A DNA stretch of 64,000 nt, taken from assembly GCF_011766325.1 (NCBI RefSeq), contig NZ_BLLG01000004.1, positions 1-64,000 on the forward strand. Reading direction: 5' to 3'. Of the stretch, positions 37,168 through 47,500 are shown piece after piece; position 1 is the first letter of the stretch, and every line of letters starts with the position of its first letter. This DNA is from Streptomyces pacificus. Its GTDB lineage: Bacteria > Actinomycetota > Actinomycetes > Streptomycetales > Streptomycetaceae. A model generated the notes under the pieces. The model did no database searches, was not told the DNA's origin, and saw nothing but the letters and a program-made list of their open reading frames with translations. Both the position numbers and the translations under genes were made by a program.

Positions 37168-39216
37168 ATGATCACAACGGCTCACCACCGCTCCCCCGGC
37201 CCGGCCCTCTTCCTCCGCTCGCGGGCAGGACGCCGCCCGCACCCCCTGCTGCGGCTGCTGCTCGCCGTCGGCATCGCCGCCCCCACGCTGATTGCCGGCC
37301 CGCCGCAGGCGCAGGCGCAGACACGGGCCGAGGCGCAGGCCTGGCCTCGGGCGCAGGCTCAGGCACCCGCAGCCGTGCCCGGCACCGGACAGCTCATGGA
37401 CTCGCCGGCGAGTGCGGTCGGCACCCGCGTGCGCGCGGACGAAGGCAACAGCGACGGCAAGACCGACGGCAAGGACGACAAGAGCAACGGCGACGGCAAG
37501 ACCGGGGCCGGGAACGTCCTGACGGTGGCCGTGTCACAGAGTGTCGACTCCCTCAGCCCGTTCCTCGCCCAGCGGCTGGTCTCCACCAGCGTCCACCGGC
37601 TGATCTACGAGTACCTGACGAACTACGACCCCAGAGACGCACGGCCGGTGCCGGGGCTCGCGACCGCCTGGAGTCCGTCAGCCGACAAGCTGACGTGGAC
37701 CTACACCATCCGCAAGGACTCCACCTGGTCCGACGGCAGACCTGCCACCGCCGAGGACGCGGCCTGGACCTTCGGCAGGATGATGAAGGACCCCGGTGCA
37801 GCGACCGCCAACGGGAGTTTCACCGCCAACTTCGCCGAGGTCACGGCCCCGGACCCGGAGACGCTCGTCATCCGGCTGAAGAAGCCGCAGGCCACCATGA
37901 CGGCACTGGACGTGCCGATCGTGCCGAAGCACATCTGGGAGAAGGTCGGCGACTTCTCCACGTTCAACAACGACACACGGTTCCCGGTCGTGGGCAACGG
38001 GCCCTTCGTGCTGACGGACTACAAGGTCGACCGGTACATCCGGCTGAGGGCCAACAAGAACTTCTGGCGCGGCGCACCGAAGTTCGACGAGTTGGTGTTC
38101 CGGTACTACAAGGACGGTGACGCGGCGGTCGCCGCGCTGCGCAAGGGCGAGGTCTCCTTCGTACCCCATCTCACCCCGGCTCAGGCCGCTTCGCTGAAGA
38201 ACGCGGAGAACATCCAGGTCAACGATGCCCCGGGCCGCCGCTTCCTCGCGCTCGCCACCAACCCGGGCGCGCGGGCGAAGAACGGCGGCAGGTTCGGCAG
38301 CGGTCACCCCGCGCTGCTCGACCCGGTCGTGCGCAGGGCGCTGTTCCACGCGGTCGACCGGCAGACCATCGTCGAGAAGGTGTTCCAGGGGCACGCGGTC
38401 GAGGGCGAGGGCTACCTCCCTCCCCGCTTCTCCGCGTACTTCTGGAAGCCGGCCGCCTCCCAGCGGATCGCGCACGATCCGGCGAAGGCCGCCGCGCTGC
38501 TCGACGAGGCCGGGTACCGGAGGGACGGGAGCGGCAGGCGGCTGGGCAAGGACGGCCGGCCGCTGGACTTCCGCGTCCTGTGCCACGCCACCGACCCCCA
38601 CGACAAGGCGGTCGGCAAGTACCTCCGCGAGTGGTGGGGCGAACTCGGGATCGGGTTGAGGGTCGTCTGCCTGGACAATGTGTCCGACCCCTGGCTCAAG
38701 GGTGACTACGACCTGGCGTTCGACGGATGGTCGGTCAATCCCGACCCGGACTTCGTCCTGTCCATCCACACCTGCTCCGCTCTGCCCGCCACACCCGCGG
38801 ACACCGGTGCGACCGACAACTTCATCTGCGACGAGCGTTTCGACCGGCTGTACGCGCAGCAGGCGGTGGAGTACGACGCGGCCAGGCGCGGGGACCTGGT
38901 CAGGCAGATGCAGTCCCGGCTGTACGACACCGGCTTCATGAACGTGATGGTGTACCCGAACGCGCTCGAGGCCTACCGCACCGACCAGATCGGGTCCATC
39001 ACGACGATGCCCGAGGCCGCCGGCAATCTCTACGGCCAGGACGGCTACTGGAGCTGGTGGTCCGCCGAGCCCGCGGCCGCGGGCGGGGCGGCCTCGGACG
39101 GCGGCGGCTCCTCCCCCGCCGTGGCCATCGGCATCGGGATCTCGGTCGTCCTGGTCATAGCGGTCGGCATTCTCACCAGTCGGCGCCGCCGTGCCACCGC
39201 CGACGACCGCGAGTAG
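37168..39216 (+). CDS. ABC transporter substrate-binding protein (family 5), membrane-anchored by its C-terminus
   Basis: A 682-residue oligopeptide-type binding protein. The signal peptide (basic RSRAGRRPHP, core LLRLLLAVGIAAPTLIAG) has no lipobox; an Ala/Gln repeat (QAQAQTRAEAQA) and an Asp/Lys linker follow. The family 5 domain spans about 115-610 (LTVAVSQSVDSLSPFL; LRKGEVSFVPHL; ALFHAVDRQTIVEKVFQGHA). A C-terminal helix (AVAIGIGISVVLVIAVGIL) with SRRRR tethers it, instead of the usual lipid anchor. It is the first gene of a five-gene operon. The substrate is probably peptides or nickel-like complexes; peptides are more likely from the permease type. Confidence 0.9.
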   Translation: MITTAHHRSPGPALFLRSRAGRRPHPLLRLLLAVGIAAPTLIAGPPQAQAQTRAEAQAWPRAQAQAPAAVPGTGQLMDSPASAVGTRVRADEGNSDGKTDGKDDKSNGDGKTGAGNVLTVAVSQSVDSLSPFLAQRLVSTSVHRLIYEYLTNYDPRDARPVPGLATAWSPSADKLTWTYTIRKDSTWSDGRPATAEDAAWTFGRMMKDPGAATANGSFTANFAEVTAPDPETLVIRLKKPQATMTALDVPIVPKHIWEKVGDFSTFNNDTRFPVVGNGPFVLTDYKVDRYIRLRANKNFWRGAPKFDELVFRYYKDGDAAVAALRKGEVSFVPHLTPAQAASLKNAENIQVNDAPGRRFLALATNPGARAKNGGRFGSGHPALLDPVVRRALFHAVDRQTIVEKVFQGHAVEGEGYLPPRFSAYFWKPAASQRIAHDPAKAAALLDEAGYRRDGSGRRLGKDGRPLDFRVLCHATDPHDKAVGKYLREWWGELGIGLRVVCLDNVSDPWLKGDYDLAFDGWSVNPDPDFVLSIHTCSALPATPADTGATDNFICDERFDRLYAQQAVEYDAARRGDLVRQMQSRLYDTGFMNVMVYPNALEAYRTDQIGSITTMPEAAGNLYGQDGYWSWWSAEPAAAGGAASDGGGSSPAVAIGIGISVVLVIAVGILTSRRRRATADDRE

Positions 39217-39219
39217 CCC

Positions 39220-40404
39220 GTGAGCAGCGCCACGAGCCCCTCGGGCTCCTCCCCCGATGTACCCGGCGTACCCGATGTGCCCGATGTGCCCGACGCCCCG
39301 GTGGGCACCTGCCCGCCGGGGACTTCCGGGGTCGAGATGAAGGCCGCCGCCCCGTCACCCGGCTCCCCCGGAGCCCGGCCGGGCCGGCCGCCCAGCGCGA
39401 AGACGGCTCTCCCGGCGCGCCCGGCCTGTCTCGCCTATCCCGCCTATCTGGCCGGCAGGCTCGGCGGCGCCCTGGTGTCGCTCTTCGCCGTCCTGGTGAC
39501 CAGTTTCTTCCTCTTCCGGATCATCCCCGGTGACCCGGTCAAGGCGATGACGCACGGCATGCCGACGAGTGCCGAGCAACTGGCTGCGCTACGGCGCCAG
39601 TTCGGTCTGGACCTGCCCCTGTGGCGGCAGTTCGCCGACTACTGCGCCGGAGCGCTGACCGGCGATCTCGGTATGTCGTACCAGTTCCGGGCACCCGTCG
39701 GGGAGCTGATCGCCCAGAAGCTCCCTGCGACCCTGCTCCTCACCGGTGTGGCCGTGGTGCTCTACTCGGCGCTCGGGCTCTGGCTCGGCACCCGTTCCGC
39801 ATGGCGCCACGGCCGACTCGGCGACCGGCTGAACACGGGGGTGGCGCTGACTCTGTGGTCGGTGCCGTCGTTCTGGCTGGGCCTGCTGCTGATCATCACC
39901 TTCTCGGTGGGGATCGGGCCGATGCCCGGTATGTTCCCGACCGGCGGAATGGAGTCGGGGGGCACGGCCGGCTTGGCGTACGTCCTGGACGTCGCGCACC
40001 ACATGGTGCTGCCGGTGCTGACCCTGGTGGCCGTCGGTTATGCGCAGACGCTGCTGGTGATGCGCTCCTCGCTGCTGGACGAGATGGGCGGCGACTATCT
40101 GACGACGGCTCGGGCGAAGGGGCTGCGGGACGACGACGTACGACGCCGGCACGCCGTCCCCAATGCCCTGCTGCCGACGGTGACGATGGTCTTCATCAAC
40201 CTCGGCCATGTCGCGGCCGGATCGATCCTGGTCGAGACGGTGTTCTCCTGGCCCGGGCTCGGCGGGCTGTTCTACCAGGCCCTGAGCGTTCCCGATCTGC
40301 CGTTGGTGCAGGGGCTGTTCGTGGTGTTCGCGGGGGCGATGATCCTGATGAACCTGCTGGCCGACCTGCTCTATCCGCTGCTCGACCCGAGGGTGGGCCG
40401 ATGA
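39220..40404 (+). CDS. Oligopeptide ABC transporter permease (DppB type)
   Basis: A 394-residue inner-membrane permease. GTG at 39220 lies 3 nt after the binding-protein stop. The first ~75 residues are an unusual Pro/Asp/Val-rich extension with a PDVPGVPDVPDVPD repeat; the ATG at 39337 or a later start could be the real one. The core has six helices, the DppB hallmark FRIIPGDPVKAM, LTGDLGMSYQF and the EAA loop (DYLTTARAKGLRDDDV). Its stop overlaps the next ATG (ATGA). Confidence 0.9.
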   Translation: MSSATSPSGSSPDVPGVPDVPDVPDAPVGTCPPGTSGVEMKAAAPSPGSPGARPGRPPSAKTALPARPACLAYPAYLAGRLGGALVSLFAVLVTSFFLFRIIPGDPVKAMTHGMPTSAEQLAALRRQFGLDLPLWRQFADYCAGALTGDLGMSYQFRAPVGELIAQKLPATLLLTGVAVVLYSALGLWLGTRSAWRHGRLGDRLNTGVALTLWSVPSFWLGLLLIITFSVGIGPMPGMFPTGGMESGGTAGLAYVLDVAHHMVLPVLTLVAVGYAQTLLVMRSSLLDEMGGDYLTTARAKGLRDDDVRRRHAVPNALLPTVTMVFINLGHVAAGSILVETVFSWPGLGGLFYQALSVPDLPLVQGLFVVFAGAMILMNLLADLLYPLLDPRVGR

Positions 40405-41369
40405 CGAGGCCGATGAACCCGCCGAACCCGCCGAACCCGCCGAAAGCGACGTGGCAGACGGACTCGCCGGGGCCGAGGAAGTCGACGAGATCACTGCAGC
40501 GGGCACGCCGACGCGCCTCGGTCGCCCGCTTCTGGCGGCGCTACCGCACCCATCGCGCCGGGGTCGCGGGGCTCGCCGGCCTCACCCTGCTCGCCGTGCT
40601 CGCCCTGGCCGCGCCGTGGCTGGTCGGTGACGACGTCCAGAGCGTCACCCGTGCGCCCGGCCGGGCGCTGGAGCCGCCGAGCGGCGCCTTCCCCCTCGGC
40701 ACGGACCAGTTCGGCCGCTCGCTGCTCGGGCTGCTGGTCTGGGGCTCCAGGATCTCACTCACCGTGGGGCTGCTGGCGGCAGCGCTGTCGGTGGCCATCG
40801 GTACGCTCGTGGGTGTCGTCGCGGGGCACTACCGCGGCTGGATCTCCACGGCCGTCATGCGGATCACCGACTGGTTCCTCGTGATGCCGACCCTGGTCCT
40901 GGCGATCGTGCTGGCCACGGTGCTGTCGCGGAGCGTGTGGACGGTGATCCTGGCCATCGGGGTCACGACCTGGCCGACGACGGCGCGACTGGTGCGCGCG
41001 CAGACGATCGCGGTCGAGTCGCGGCCGTACATCGAGCGCGCGAAGGCCCTCGGCGGCGGTCACCGGCACCTCATGACCCGGCATGTGCTGCCCCAGGTGA
41101 TGCCGCTGGTACTGGCCCAGACGACACTCGGCATCTCCGCCGCCATCCTCACCGAGGCGACGCTGGCCTTCCTCGGGCTCGGCGACCCGACGGTGGTGTC
41201 CTGGGGCGGCATGCTCCAGGACGCCCGGGAGGCGGGCGCGGTGTCGTCGGGCCACTGGTGGTACCTCGCGCCGCCCGGCATCGCCGTCGCACTGGTGGCG
41301 CTGGCGTTCACCCTGTGCGGACGGGCCGTGGAGTCCGTCCTCAACCCCCGTCTGGGGGTGTCCCGTTGA
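40401..41369 (+). CDS. Oligopeptide ABC transporter permease (DppC type)
   Basis: A 322-residue second permease. The ATG at 40401 overlaps the previous stop. A basic, Pro-Asn repeat head (MNPPNPPNPPK) precedes the family's N-terminal helix (RAGVAGLAGLTLLAVLALAA) and the segment FPLGTDQFGRSLLGLLVWG typical of DppC. The EAA loop is RPYIERAKALGGGHRHLM. Its stop overlaps the TTG start of the next gene. Confidence 0.93.
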   Translation: MTRPMNPPNPPNPPKATWQTDSPGPRKSTRSLQRARRRASVARFWRRYRTHRAGVAGLAGLTLLAVLALAAPWLVGDDVQSVTRAPGRALEPPSGAFPLGTDQFGRSLLGLLVWGSRISLTVGLLAAALSVAIGTLVGVVAGHYRGWISTAVMRITDWFLVMPTLVLAIVLATVLSRSVWTVILAIGVTTWPTTARLVRAQTIAVESRPYIERAKALGGGHRHLMTRHVLPQVMPLVLAQTTLGISAAILTEATLAFLGLGDPTVVSWGGMLQDAREAGAVSSGHWWYLAPPGIAVALVALAFTLCGRAVESVLNPRLGVSR

Positions 41370-42337
41370 GTCTGCTGGAGCTCAGGGGACTGCGGGTGAC
41401 ATACGGGTCCGGGGCGTCCGCCGTCCCGGCCGTACGCGGAGTCGACCTCACCCTCGGCGCCGGGCGGAAGCTCGGGGTGGCGGGCGAGTCGGGCTGCGGG
41501 AAGTCGACCCTGGCGCTGGCACTGCTGCGGCTGCTGCCCGCGTCGGCCAGGCTGTCGGGCGAGATCCTGCTGGACGGCGAGGACGTGCTCGCCATGAAGT
41601 GGGGCCGGCTGCGCGCGGTGCGGTGGGCGGGTGCGTCCGTCGTCTTCCAGGGGGCCATGCACGCGCTGAACGCGGTGCACCGCATCGGCGACCAGATCGC
41701 GGAGCCGGTGCTCGTGCACGGCCGGGCGACGCCCGCCGCCGCGCGACGGCGGACCGGTGAGCTGCTGGAGCAGGTGGGGCTGCCGGCGTCGCGCGCGGCG
41801 GCCTACCCGCACGAGCTGTCCGGCGGTCAGCGCCAGCGCGTGATGATCGCGATGGCGCTGGCCTGCGAACCGCGGCTGCTGGTCGCCGACGAGCCGACGA
41901 CGGCGCTGGACGTGATGATCCAGGCGCAGATCCTGCGGCTGATCGGGCAGCTGGTGTCCGGGCACGGCATCGCGCTGCTGATGATCAGCCACGACCTGGC
42001 GGTACTCGCCGACACCTGCGACCGCCTCGCCGTGATGTACGCGGGCCGGGTGGTGGAGGAGGGGCCCGGGCGGGCCGTGTACGACGCGGCGCAGCACCCG
42101 TACGGCCGGGCGCTGTCGGCGGCGTTCCCGCGGGTCGGGGACCCGGCATCGCGGCGGGAGCCGCGCGGGCTGCCCGGTGATCCTCCGGACCCCTCGGCGC
42201 TGCCGGGCGGATGTACGTTCCGTCCGCGCTGCCCCGTGGCGCTGGAGGTGTGCGGCCGGGACGAACAGGAACTGCGCGAGGCAGGGCCGGACCGACTCGC
42301 CGCCTGTGTGCGGGTGGACGCAAGGGAGGAAGCGTGA
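41366..42337 (+). CDS. Oligopeptide ABC transporter ATP-binding protein (DppD type)
   Basis: A 323-residue ATPase. The TTG start (41366) overlaps the previous stop (TTGA) and no in-frame ATG or GTG fits. Walker [10 protein letters not shown], signature LSGGQRQRV, Walker [13 protein letters not shown] and switch SHDL are all present, so it should be active. The C-terminal oligopeptide-transporter extension with CTFRPRCP and a later cysteine is present. Confidence 0.95.
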   Translation: MSLLELRGLRVTYGSGASAVPAVRGVDLTLGAGRKLGVAGESGCGKSTLALALLRLLPASARLSGEILLDGEDVLAMKWGRLRAVRWAGASVVFQGAMHALNAVHRIGDQIAEPVLVHGRATPAAARRRTGELLEQVGLPASRAAAYPHELSGGQRQRVMIAMALACEPRLLVADEPTTALDVMIQAQILRLIGQLVSGHGIALLMISHDLAVLADTCDRLAVMYAGRVVEEGPGRAVYDAAQHPYGRALSAAFPRVGDPASRREPRGLPGDPPDPSALPGGCTFRPRCPVALEVCGRDEQELREAGPDRLAACVRVDAREEA

Positions 42338-43470
42338 GCGCTGCCGACGGGACCGGCAGGGACCGGAGCGAGGTCCCCCCTGGCGCAGCCGCCGCCCCCC
42401 TGCTGTCGGCCACCGGAGTGCGGGTGTCCTTCCCGGGCCGGCGCGGAGCCGCGCCGGCCCGCGCCGTCGACGGTGTGGATCTGGACGTCGGCACCGGGGA
42501 GATCGTCGCGCTGGTCGGCGAGTCCGGCTGCGGGAAGACATCCCTGGCCCGGGCGCTGCTCGGCCTGGTGCGGCCGGAGGCGGGGCAGGTGTCGTTCGGG
42601 GGCGTGCCGCTCGGATACGGCTCTCGGGCGCTGAAGGAATACCGCAGACGGGTGCAGTTGGTGCTGCAGGACCCGAGCGGTTCGCTCAACCCCCGGCACA
42701 CCGTGTACGACGCGGTGTCCGAGGGGCTGCGGATCCACGGCTACCGCGGCGACGAGGAGGCGGCCGTCGCGGAGGCGCTCGCGCGTGCGGGTCTGCGCCC
42801 GCCGGAACGGTTCTTCCTGCGCTACCCGCACGAACTGTCCGGTGGCCAGCGGCAGCGCGTGGTGATCGCGGGGGCGCTGGTGCTGGGGCCCGAACTCATC
42901 GTGGCCGACGAGCCGGTGGCGTCCCTGGACGCCTCGGTGCGCGGCGAGATCCTGGCCCTGCTGCTGCGGCTGCGCGACGAACTGGGCCTCTCCGCGCTGG
43001 TGGTGACCCATGATCTGGGGCTGGCGTGGAACATCGCGGACCGGGTGGCCGTGATGTACCTGGGCCGCATCGTGGAGACGGGAACGGTGGAGGAGGTGCT
43101 GACACGCCCCCGGCACCCCTACACACAGGCGATGCTGTCGGTGCTGCCGGAGTCGGCGGTGCCGCCGGTGGTCCTCGCGGGCGAGCCGCCGGACCCCTCG
43201 CGCGTACCGCCCGGCTGCCGGTTCCACCCCCGCTGCCAGGTGCTCGTCTCGGGCGCCGCCGACGATGTCGCGAGCCGCTGCCGTACGCAGGACCCTCCCG
43301 TCCTCGCCGGGGGCTCCGCGGGTGCGGTGGCCTGCCACTGGGCGGCGCCGACCGGCCCGGCTCCCGCGGGCGGCCGGTGCGAGGGCGCGGCCCCCGCAGG
43401 CGACCGCGGCGGGACCGCGGCTCCCGCCGACGGCCACCGCGACGCCACGGAGAGCGCGGCAGGCCCGTAG
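42334..43470 (+). CDS. Oligopeptide ABC transporter ATP-binding protein (DppF type)
   Basis: A 378-residue second ATPase. The GTG start (42334) overlaps the previous stop and has AGGGAGGA just ahead. Walker [10 protein letters not shown], signature LSGGQRQRV, Walker [13 protein letters not shown] and THDL are intact, with CRFHPRCQ in the C-terminal extension. An added Ala/Gly/Pro-rich tail of about 40 residues follows. It closes the operon and converges on ribF. Confidence 0.95.
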   Translation: MSAADGTGRDRSEVPPGAAAAPLLSATGVRVSFPGRRGAAPARAVDGVDLDVGTGEIVALVGESGCGKTSLARALLGLVRPEAGQVSFGGVPLGYGSRALKEYRRRVQLVLQDPSGSLNPRHTVYDAVSEGLRIHGYRGDEEAAVAEALARAGLRPPERFFLRYPHELSGGQRQRVVIAGALVLGPELIVADEPVASLDASVRGEILALLLRLRDELGLSALVVTHDLGLAWNIADRVAVMYLGRIVETGTVEEVLTRPRHPYTQAMLSVLPESAVPPVVLAGEPPDPSRVPPGCRFHPRCQVLVSGAADDVASRCRTQDPPVLAGGSAGAVACHWAAPTGPAPAGGRCEGAAPAGDRGGTAAPADGHRDATESAAGP

Positions 43471-43494
43471 GGGCGGGGAGACCTCCTCGGGGCG

Positions 43495-43530
43495 CCCCGC
43501 GCGCGGTCGTTCGCGGATGGGTGCGCGGGG
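43495..43530. terminator. Hairpin between the ABC operon and ribF
   Basis: CCCCGCGC (43495-43502) pairs with GCGCGGGG (43523-43530) between two convergent stops; 20-nt loop. Moderate strength. Confidence 0.5.
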
Positions 43531-43574
43531 CCGTGCCCGGAGCGCCTGCCGGCCGGGCCCGGTGGCGCCGCGGC

Positions 43575-44525
43575 CTATGCGTCGTACTCCGCCGTCAGTT
43601 CACGCGCCCGCTTCACATCGGTGGCGATGGCGTCGAGAAGGGCCTCGACGGACTCGAACCTCGCCATGCCGCGCACATAGGCGAGGAAGTCGACGGCCAC
43701 GTGCAGCCCGTACAGATCGAGGCCCACGCGGTCGATGGCGTACGCCTCGACGGTTCGCTCGGTGCCGTCGAACTGGGGATTGGTACCGACGGAGATCGCG
43801 GCGGGCATACGCTCCCCGTCGGCGGTGAGCCAGCCCGCGTAGACGCCGTCCGCGGGGATGGCGGTGTGCGGCAGGGTCTCCACGTTGGCCGTCGGATAGC
43901 CGAGCTCGCGGCCCCGCTGGGCACCGCGGACGACCACGCCCTCGACCCGGTGGGGCCGGCCGAGGATCTCCGCCGCACCCTCGACATCGCCCTCGGCGAT
44001 CAGCCGCCGGGTCAGCGTGGACGAGAAGGGCTCACCGCCGCCCGCCGCGCCGCGCATGAAGAGGTCGACGACCTCGACCTCGTAGTCGTAGGTGCGGCCG
44101 AGTTCGGTCAGAAAGCCGACATCGCCGGCCGCCCGGTGCCCGAAACGGAAGTTGGGGCCCTCGATCACCGCGCGGGCATGGAGCTTGTCGACCAGTACCT
44201 TCACGATGAAGTCGGCCGGCGACAGCTTGGAGAACTCGGAGGTGAACGGCAGGATCAGCAGCGCGTCCACGCCGAGTTCCGCCATCAGCTCGGCGCGCCG
44301 GTGGTGCGGGGCGAGAAGCGGCGGGTGGCTTCCGGGGCGGACGACCTCGCTCGGGTGCGGATCGAACGTGACCACGGCCGACGGCACGCCGAGCTCCCGC
44401 GCCCGCGCCACGGCCCTCCCGATGATCAGCTGGTGACCGCGGTGCACCCCGTCGTAGGAACCGATGGTGACGACGCTGCGCCCCCAGTCCTGGGGGATGT
44501 CCTCCAAGCCACGCCAGCGCTGCAC
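43575..44525 (-). CDS. ribF: Bifunctional riboflavin kinase/FAD synthetase
   Basis: A 316-residue enzyme making FMN and then FAD. The N-terminal nucleotidyl-transferase domain shows [16 protein letters not shown] (HxGH-like site) and [13 protein letters not shown]. The C-terminal kinase domain shows [13 protein letters not shown] (with the PTAN motif) and GVYAGWLT. The GTG at 44525 ([12 protein letters not shown]) has GAGGAG nine bases upstream; earlier in-frame codons are not starts with ribosome sites. It lies 58 nt from the large gene at 44584 on the same strand. Confidence 0.95.
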   Translation of the reverse strand: MQRWRGLEDIPQDWGRSVVTIGSYDGVHRGHQLIIGRAVARARELGVPSAVVTFDPHPSEVVRPGSHPPLLAPHHRRAELMAELGVDALLILPFTSEFSKLSPADFIVKVLVDKLHARAVIEGPNFRFGHRAAGDVGFLTELGRTYDYEVEVVDLFMRGAAGGGEPFSSTLTRRLIAEGDVEGAAEILGRPHRVEGVVVRGAQRGRELGYPTANVETLPHTAIPADGVYAGWLTADGERMPAAISVGTNPQFDGTERTVEAYAIDRVGLDLYGLHVAVDFLAYVRGMARFESVEALLDAIATDVKRARELTAEYDA

Positions 44526-44583
44526 AGTGACCGCTCCTCGCCCGAACCCGAAACATCGAACCTGCGTGCGCAACGATGACTCC

Positions 44584-47500
44584 TTACGCAGGTCTAAGAC
44601 TGCCATGCCCGCGCAGCGCCGTGGGCATCGGCACCCGGCTGCCCAGCGCCTCCAGCGTCCGGCGTGCGCGGGGACCGACCACCACCGCCCACTCCCCCGG
44701 CTCCCCCGCCTGCCACGACACCGCCTCGGCCGCGAATCCGGGCACCTGACGGGCCAGCTCGACCAGACTGCGGTCGAAGCGGTTCGCGCCCCCCGGGGTG
44801 CGTACGAGGAGCAGGCCGACGCGACGGACCAGCTCGCGGACCCGGGGGTCCGATGGCCGCACCGCCGGGGCGCGCACGGCGGCCTGGAGCACCGTGTCCA
44901 GGACCTCGGGATCGCCGCCCTCGCGCCTCTCGTGTTCCAGGAGGACGTCCAGCAGTTCGGCGCGCAGCGGCTCCCGCGCCGGACTCCCCGGTGCACCCAG
45001 CACTGCGGCCAGCGCGCACCGCACCGATGCCGGGCTGCCGCGCAGCAGGTCCACCACGAGCGGCAGCAGCGCAGCCCGCGCCGGCACTCCCTGCCGCAGC
45101 CGCAGCGCGACGAAGGCCGCCGCGTGCACGGCCCCGGACGGCCGCAGCCTCACGTACTCGCTCACCAGCGCGGCCGCGCGGCGGGCCGGATCCGGCCCCT
45201 CGAGTCCCGCAAGCGCCCGCAGCACGTCGTCCGCCCCGCCGCCCGGGCTGCGCAGTGCGGCGCGGAACGCCGCGAACACCGGCTCGGGGTGGGTCGGCGC
45301 CGCAGCGGCGAGGACGCCGGCGGGCACTCCCGGATCGTGCGCACGATACGCGTCGACGGCGCGCGCGAGATAACTCGGCCGGGTCCGCGGGTCGCGGACG
45401 AGAACGGCGAGCGCGGCACCGTGCAGGGCGGTGTCGGCGGGCCGGGCCAGCAGCGCAAGCGCCGCGTATCTCAGCAGGTCGCGGTCGGCCCGGTCGGTGA
45501 CACGGGCCGCCACGGCAGGCGCGTACGCCGCCGCGGCGAGGCGACGCGCCGGGCGGGTGTCGTCGTGGGCCCAGCGGTCGACGGCCCGGCAGAGGGCTGA
45601 CGGCTCGTCCTCGGTGAGCGCGGTCAGCAGCTCCCGGGCACGGGGGTGGGCGGTGCTGACGAGTGCCTCGCAGAGATCGTCGACGGCCCGTCCGCGGTGG
45701 GTGTGGAGCAGTGCCTGGGCCGCCGCCGCGACGGTGGGCCGGATGGCCGCGCCGGGTGCCGCGGGCAGCGGCCTGCCGTCGGTGAACCACCGGCAGAGCA
45801 GCGGCTGGACGGCCCGCGGCGACCGGGCCAGCCGTTCGGCGACCGCGTCCAGATAGCGGGGCGGTCGGGGTGCGCCGAAGTCCTCCGGGCGCTGGTGGGA
45901 CGTCGAGGGGCCGTTGGCACCCCGCGCGCCGCCCGCGCCGGTCCCGCCGCCCCCGGTACGCTCCGGCGGCCCGTCCGCCGGGACGAGGCGGCGCAGCAGG
46001 TCCAGTCGCTCCGCTTCGCCGATGTGCAGCGCCTGCCAGAAGGCGGGGCCGAACTCCTCGGGACCCGATGCCCGGGGTGGCCCGCCCGGCCGCAGTGCGC
46101 TCCGGGTGACGCGGTCGGCGAGGGTACGCAGTACGCCGAGGTATCTGCGGGCGTGCGGCACGCGCAGCAGCGTCTCCCGCAGGAGTCCGGCGGCCCACCA
46201 GCGGATGTCCACGCCGGCTGCCTCCCCCGTGCCGGACGCGCCGGTGGTGCGGCAGCCGCCGCAACCGCAGGCGCCCCGGGAGCCGCGGGTCGCCTCGCAG
46301 CCGCGGAGAACAACGACTCCGTCGGGCACGTCGAGACCGCTCGGGCCGTTCACGCCACCGGCGACAGCGGGTCTGTCGAGTCCGTCGAGTCCGTCGAGTC
46401 CGTCGAGAGCATCGACCAGCGCCCTGAGCCGGGGTGCCAGCGCGGACTCCCCGGAGCGGCGGTCAAGCAGCAGCAGCGCGTGGACGACCGTGCCCCTCCG
46501 GTGCAGGGGCAGTCCCGGCCCCTCCGCGTCCGCCGCCGCGGGGCCCTGGCGGTTCAGCAGCGGATGCAGGACGGTGTCGACGTCGAGATGCGCGGCCTGG
46601 AGCCATTCGGCGACCTCTTCGTGGGCGAAGCGGTAGCCCGCGCCCGCCGGTACCAGCAGCCCCGTGGCGAGCACCGCGGACGCCCACCCGGTCCGCCAGG
46701 GGAAGATCTCCCCGAAGGCCTGACGGTCGAGACCTCCCCCGCCCGGCCCGAGGCAGCGCCGCGCCGCCTCGTGGACCCGTCCGGCCACCCGGGCCGCCAG
46801 CAGGCGCACCGCGGCCCCGTCGCACCCTTGCCCCCAGGTCTCGGCGATCCGCGTCGCGGCGCGCAGGCACATCAGGTCCGTGTGCGCCGTGAGGATCTCC
46901 TCGCGCGACGGCTGCCCGGGCACCTCTGCGGGCATCGCGTCCCGCACCTCCGCGAGGAGGCCGAGGGCCAGGGGGTGGCGGGCGTCCGCCGCGGCCGTCG
47001 CACCGGCCGGGAGGCCGAGGCGCGCCATGGCCTGCTCTGCCTCCCGCGCGGTCAGCGGGCCGAGGCGCAGCGCCGGCCTGTGCACATCGGCCTCGGGGTA
47101 CAGCGCCGCGGCCCGCTCCCAGTACTCGGGCCGGCAGCCGACCACGAGCCGTACGCCGTGGTCGCGCAGCCAGCGCGCCGTCTCCGCCGTCCAGTCGGGG
47201 AGCCGGGCGGCCAGGGCGGCGGGCATCTCCTCGGGGCCGTCGAGGAGGACGAACAGCGGCCGTCCGGCCTCGCGGGCGACGCGCGCCACATGCTCCGGTG
47301 CGGCTTCCGCACCGGCTGCGGGGACGGCCCAGGGCCCGCCTCGGTGGGCCGTGCTCCCGGCGACGACCCGGCCGGAGCGCACCAGTACGCGGGCGACGGC
47401 GTCCGCCAGGTCGCGGTCGTCCGCCGCGAGGTCGGCGCCGCGCAGCCAGATGGAGACGCCCGCGTCGGCGCCGTGGGCCCGGCGGGCGGCGAGTGCGGCG

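Noticed and set aside
37168..43470. Peptide transporter operon considered as the developmental BldK importer
   Set aside because: BldK is encoded elsewhere in S. coelicolor as I recall, and this binding protein lacks a lipobox; no basis for the name.
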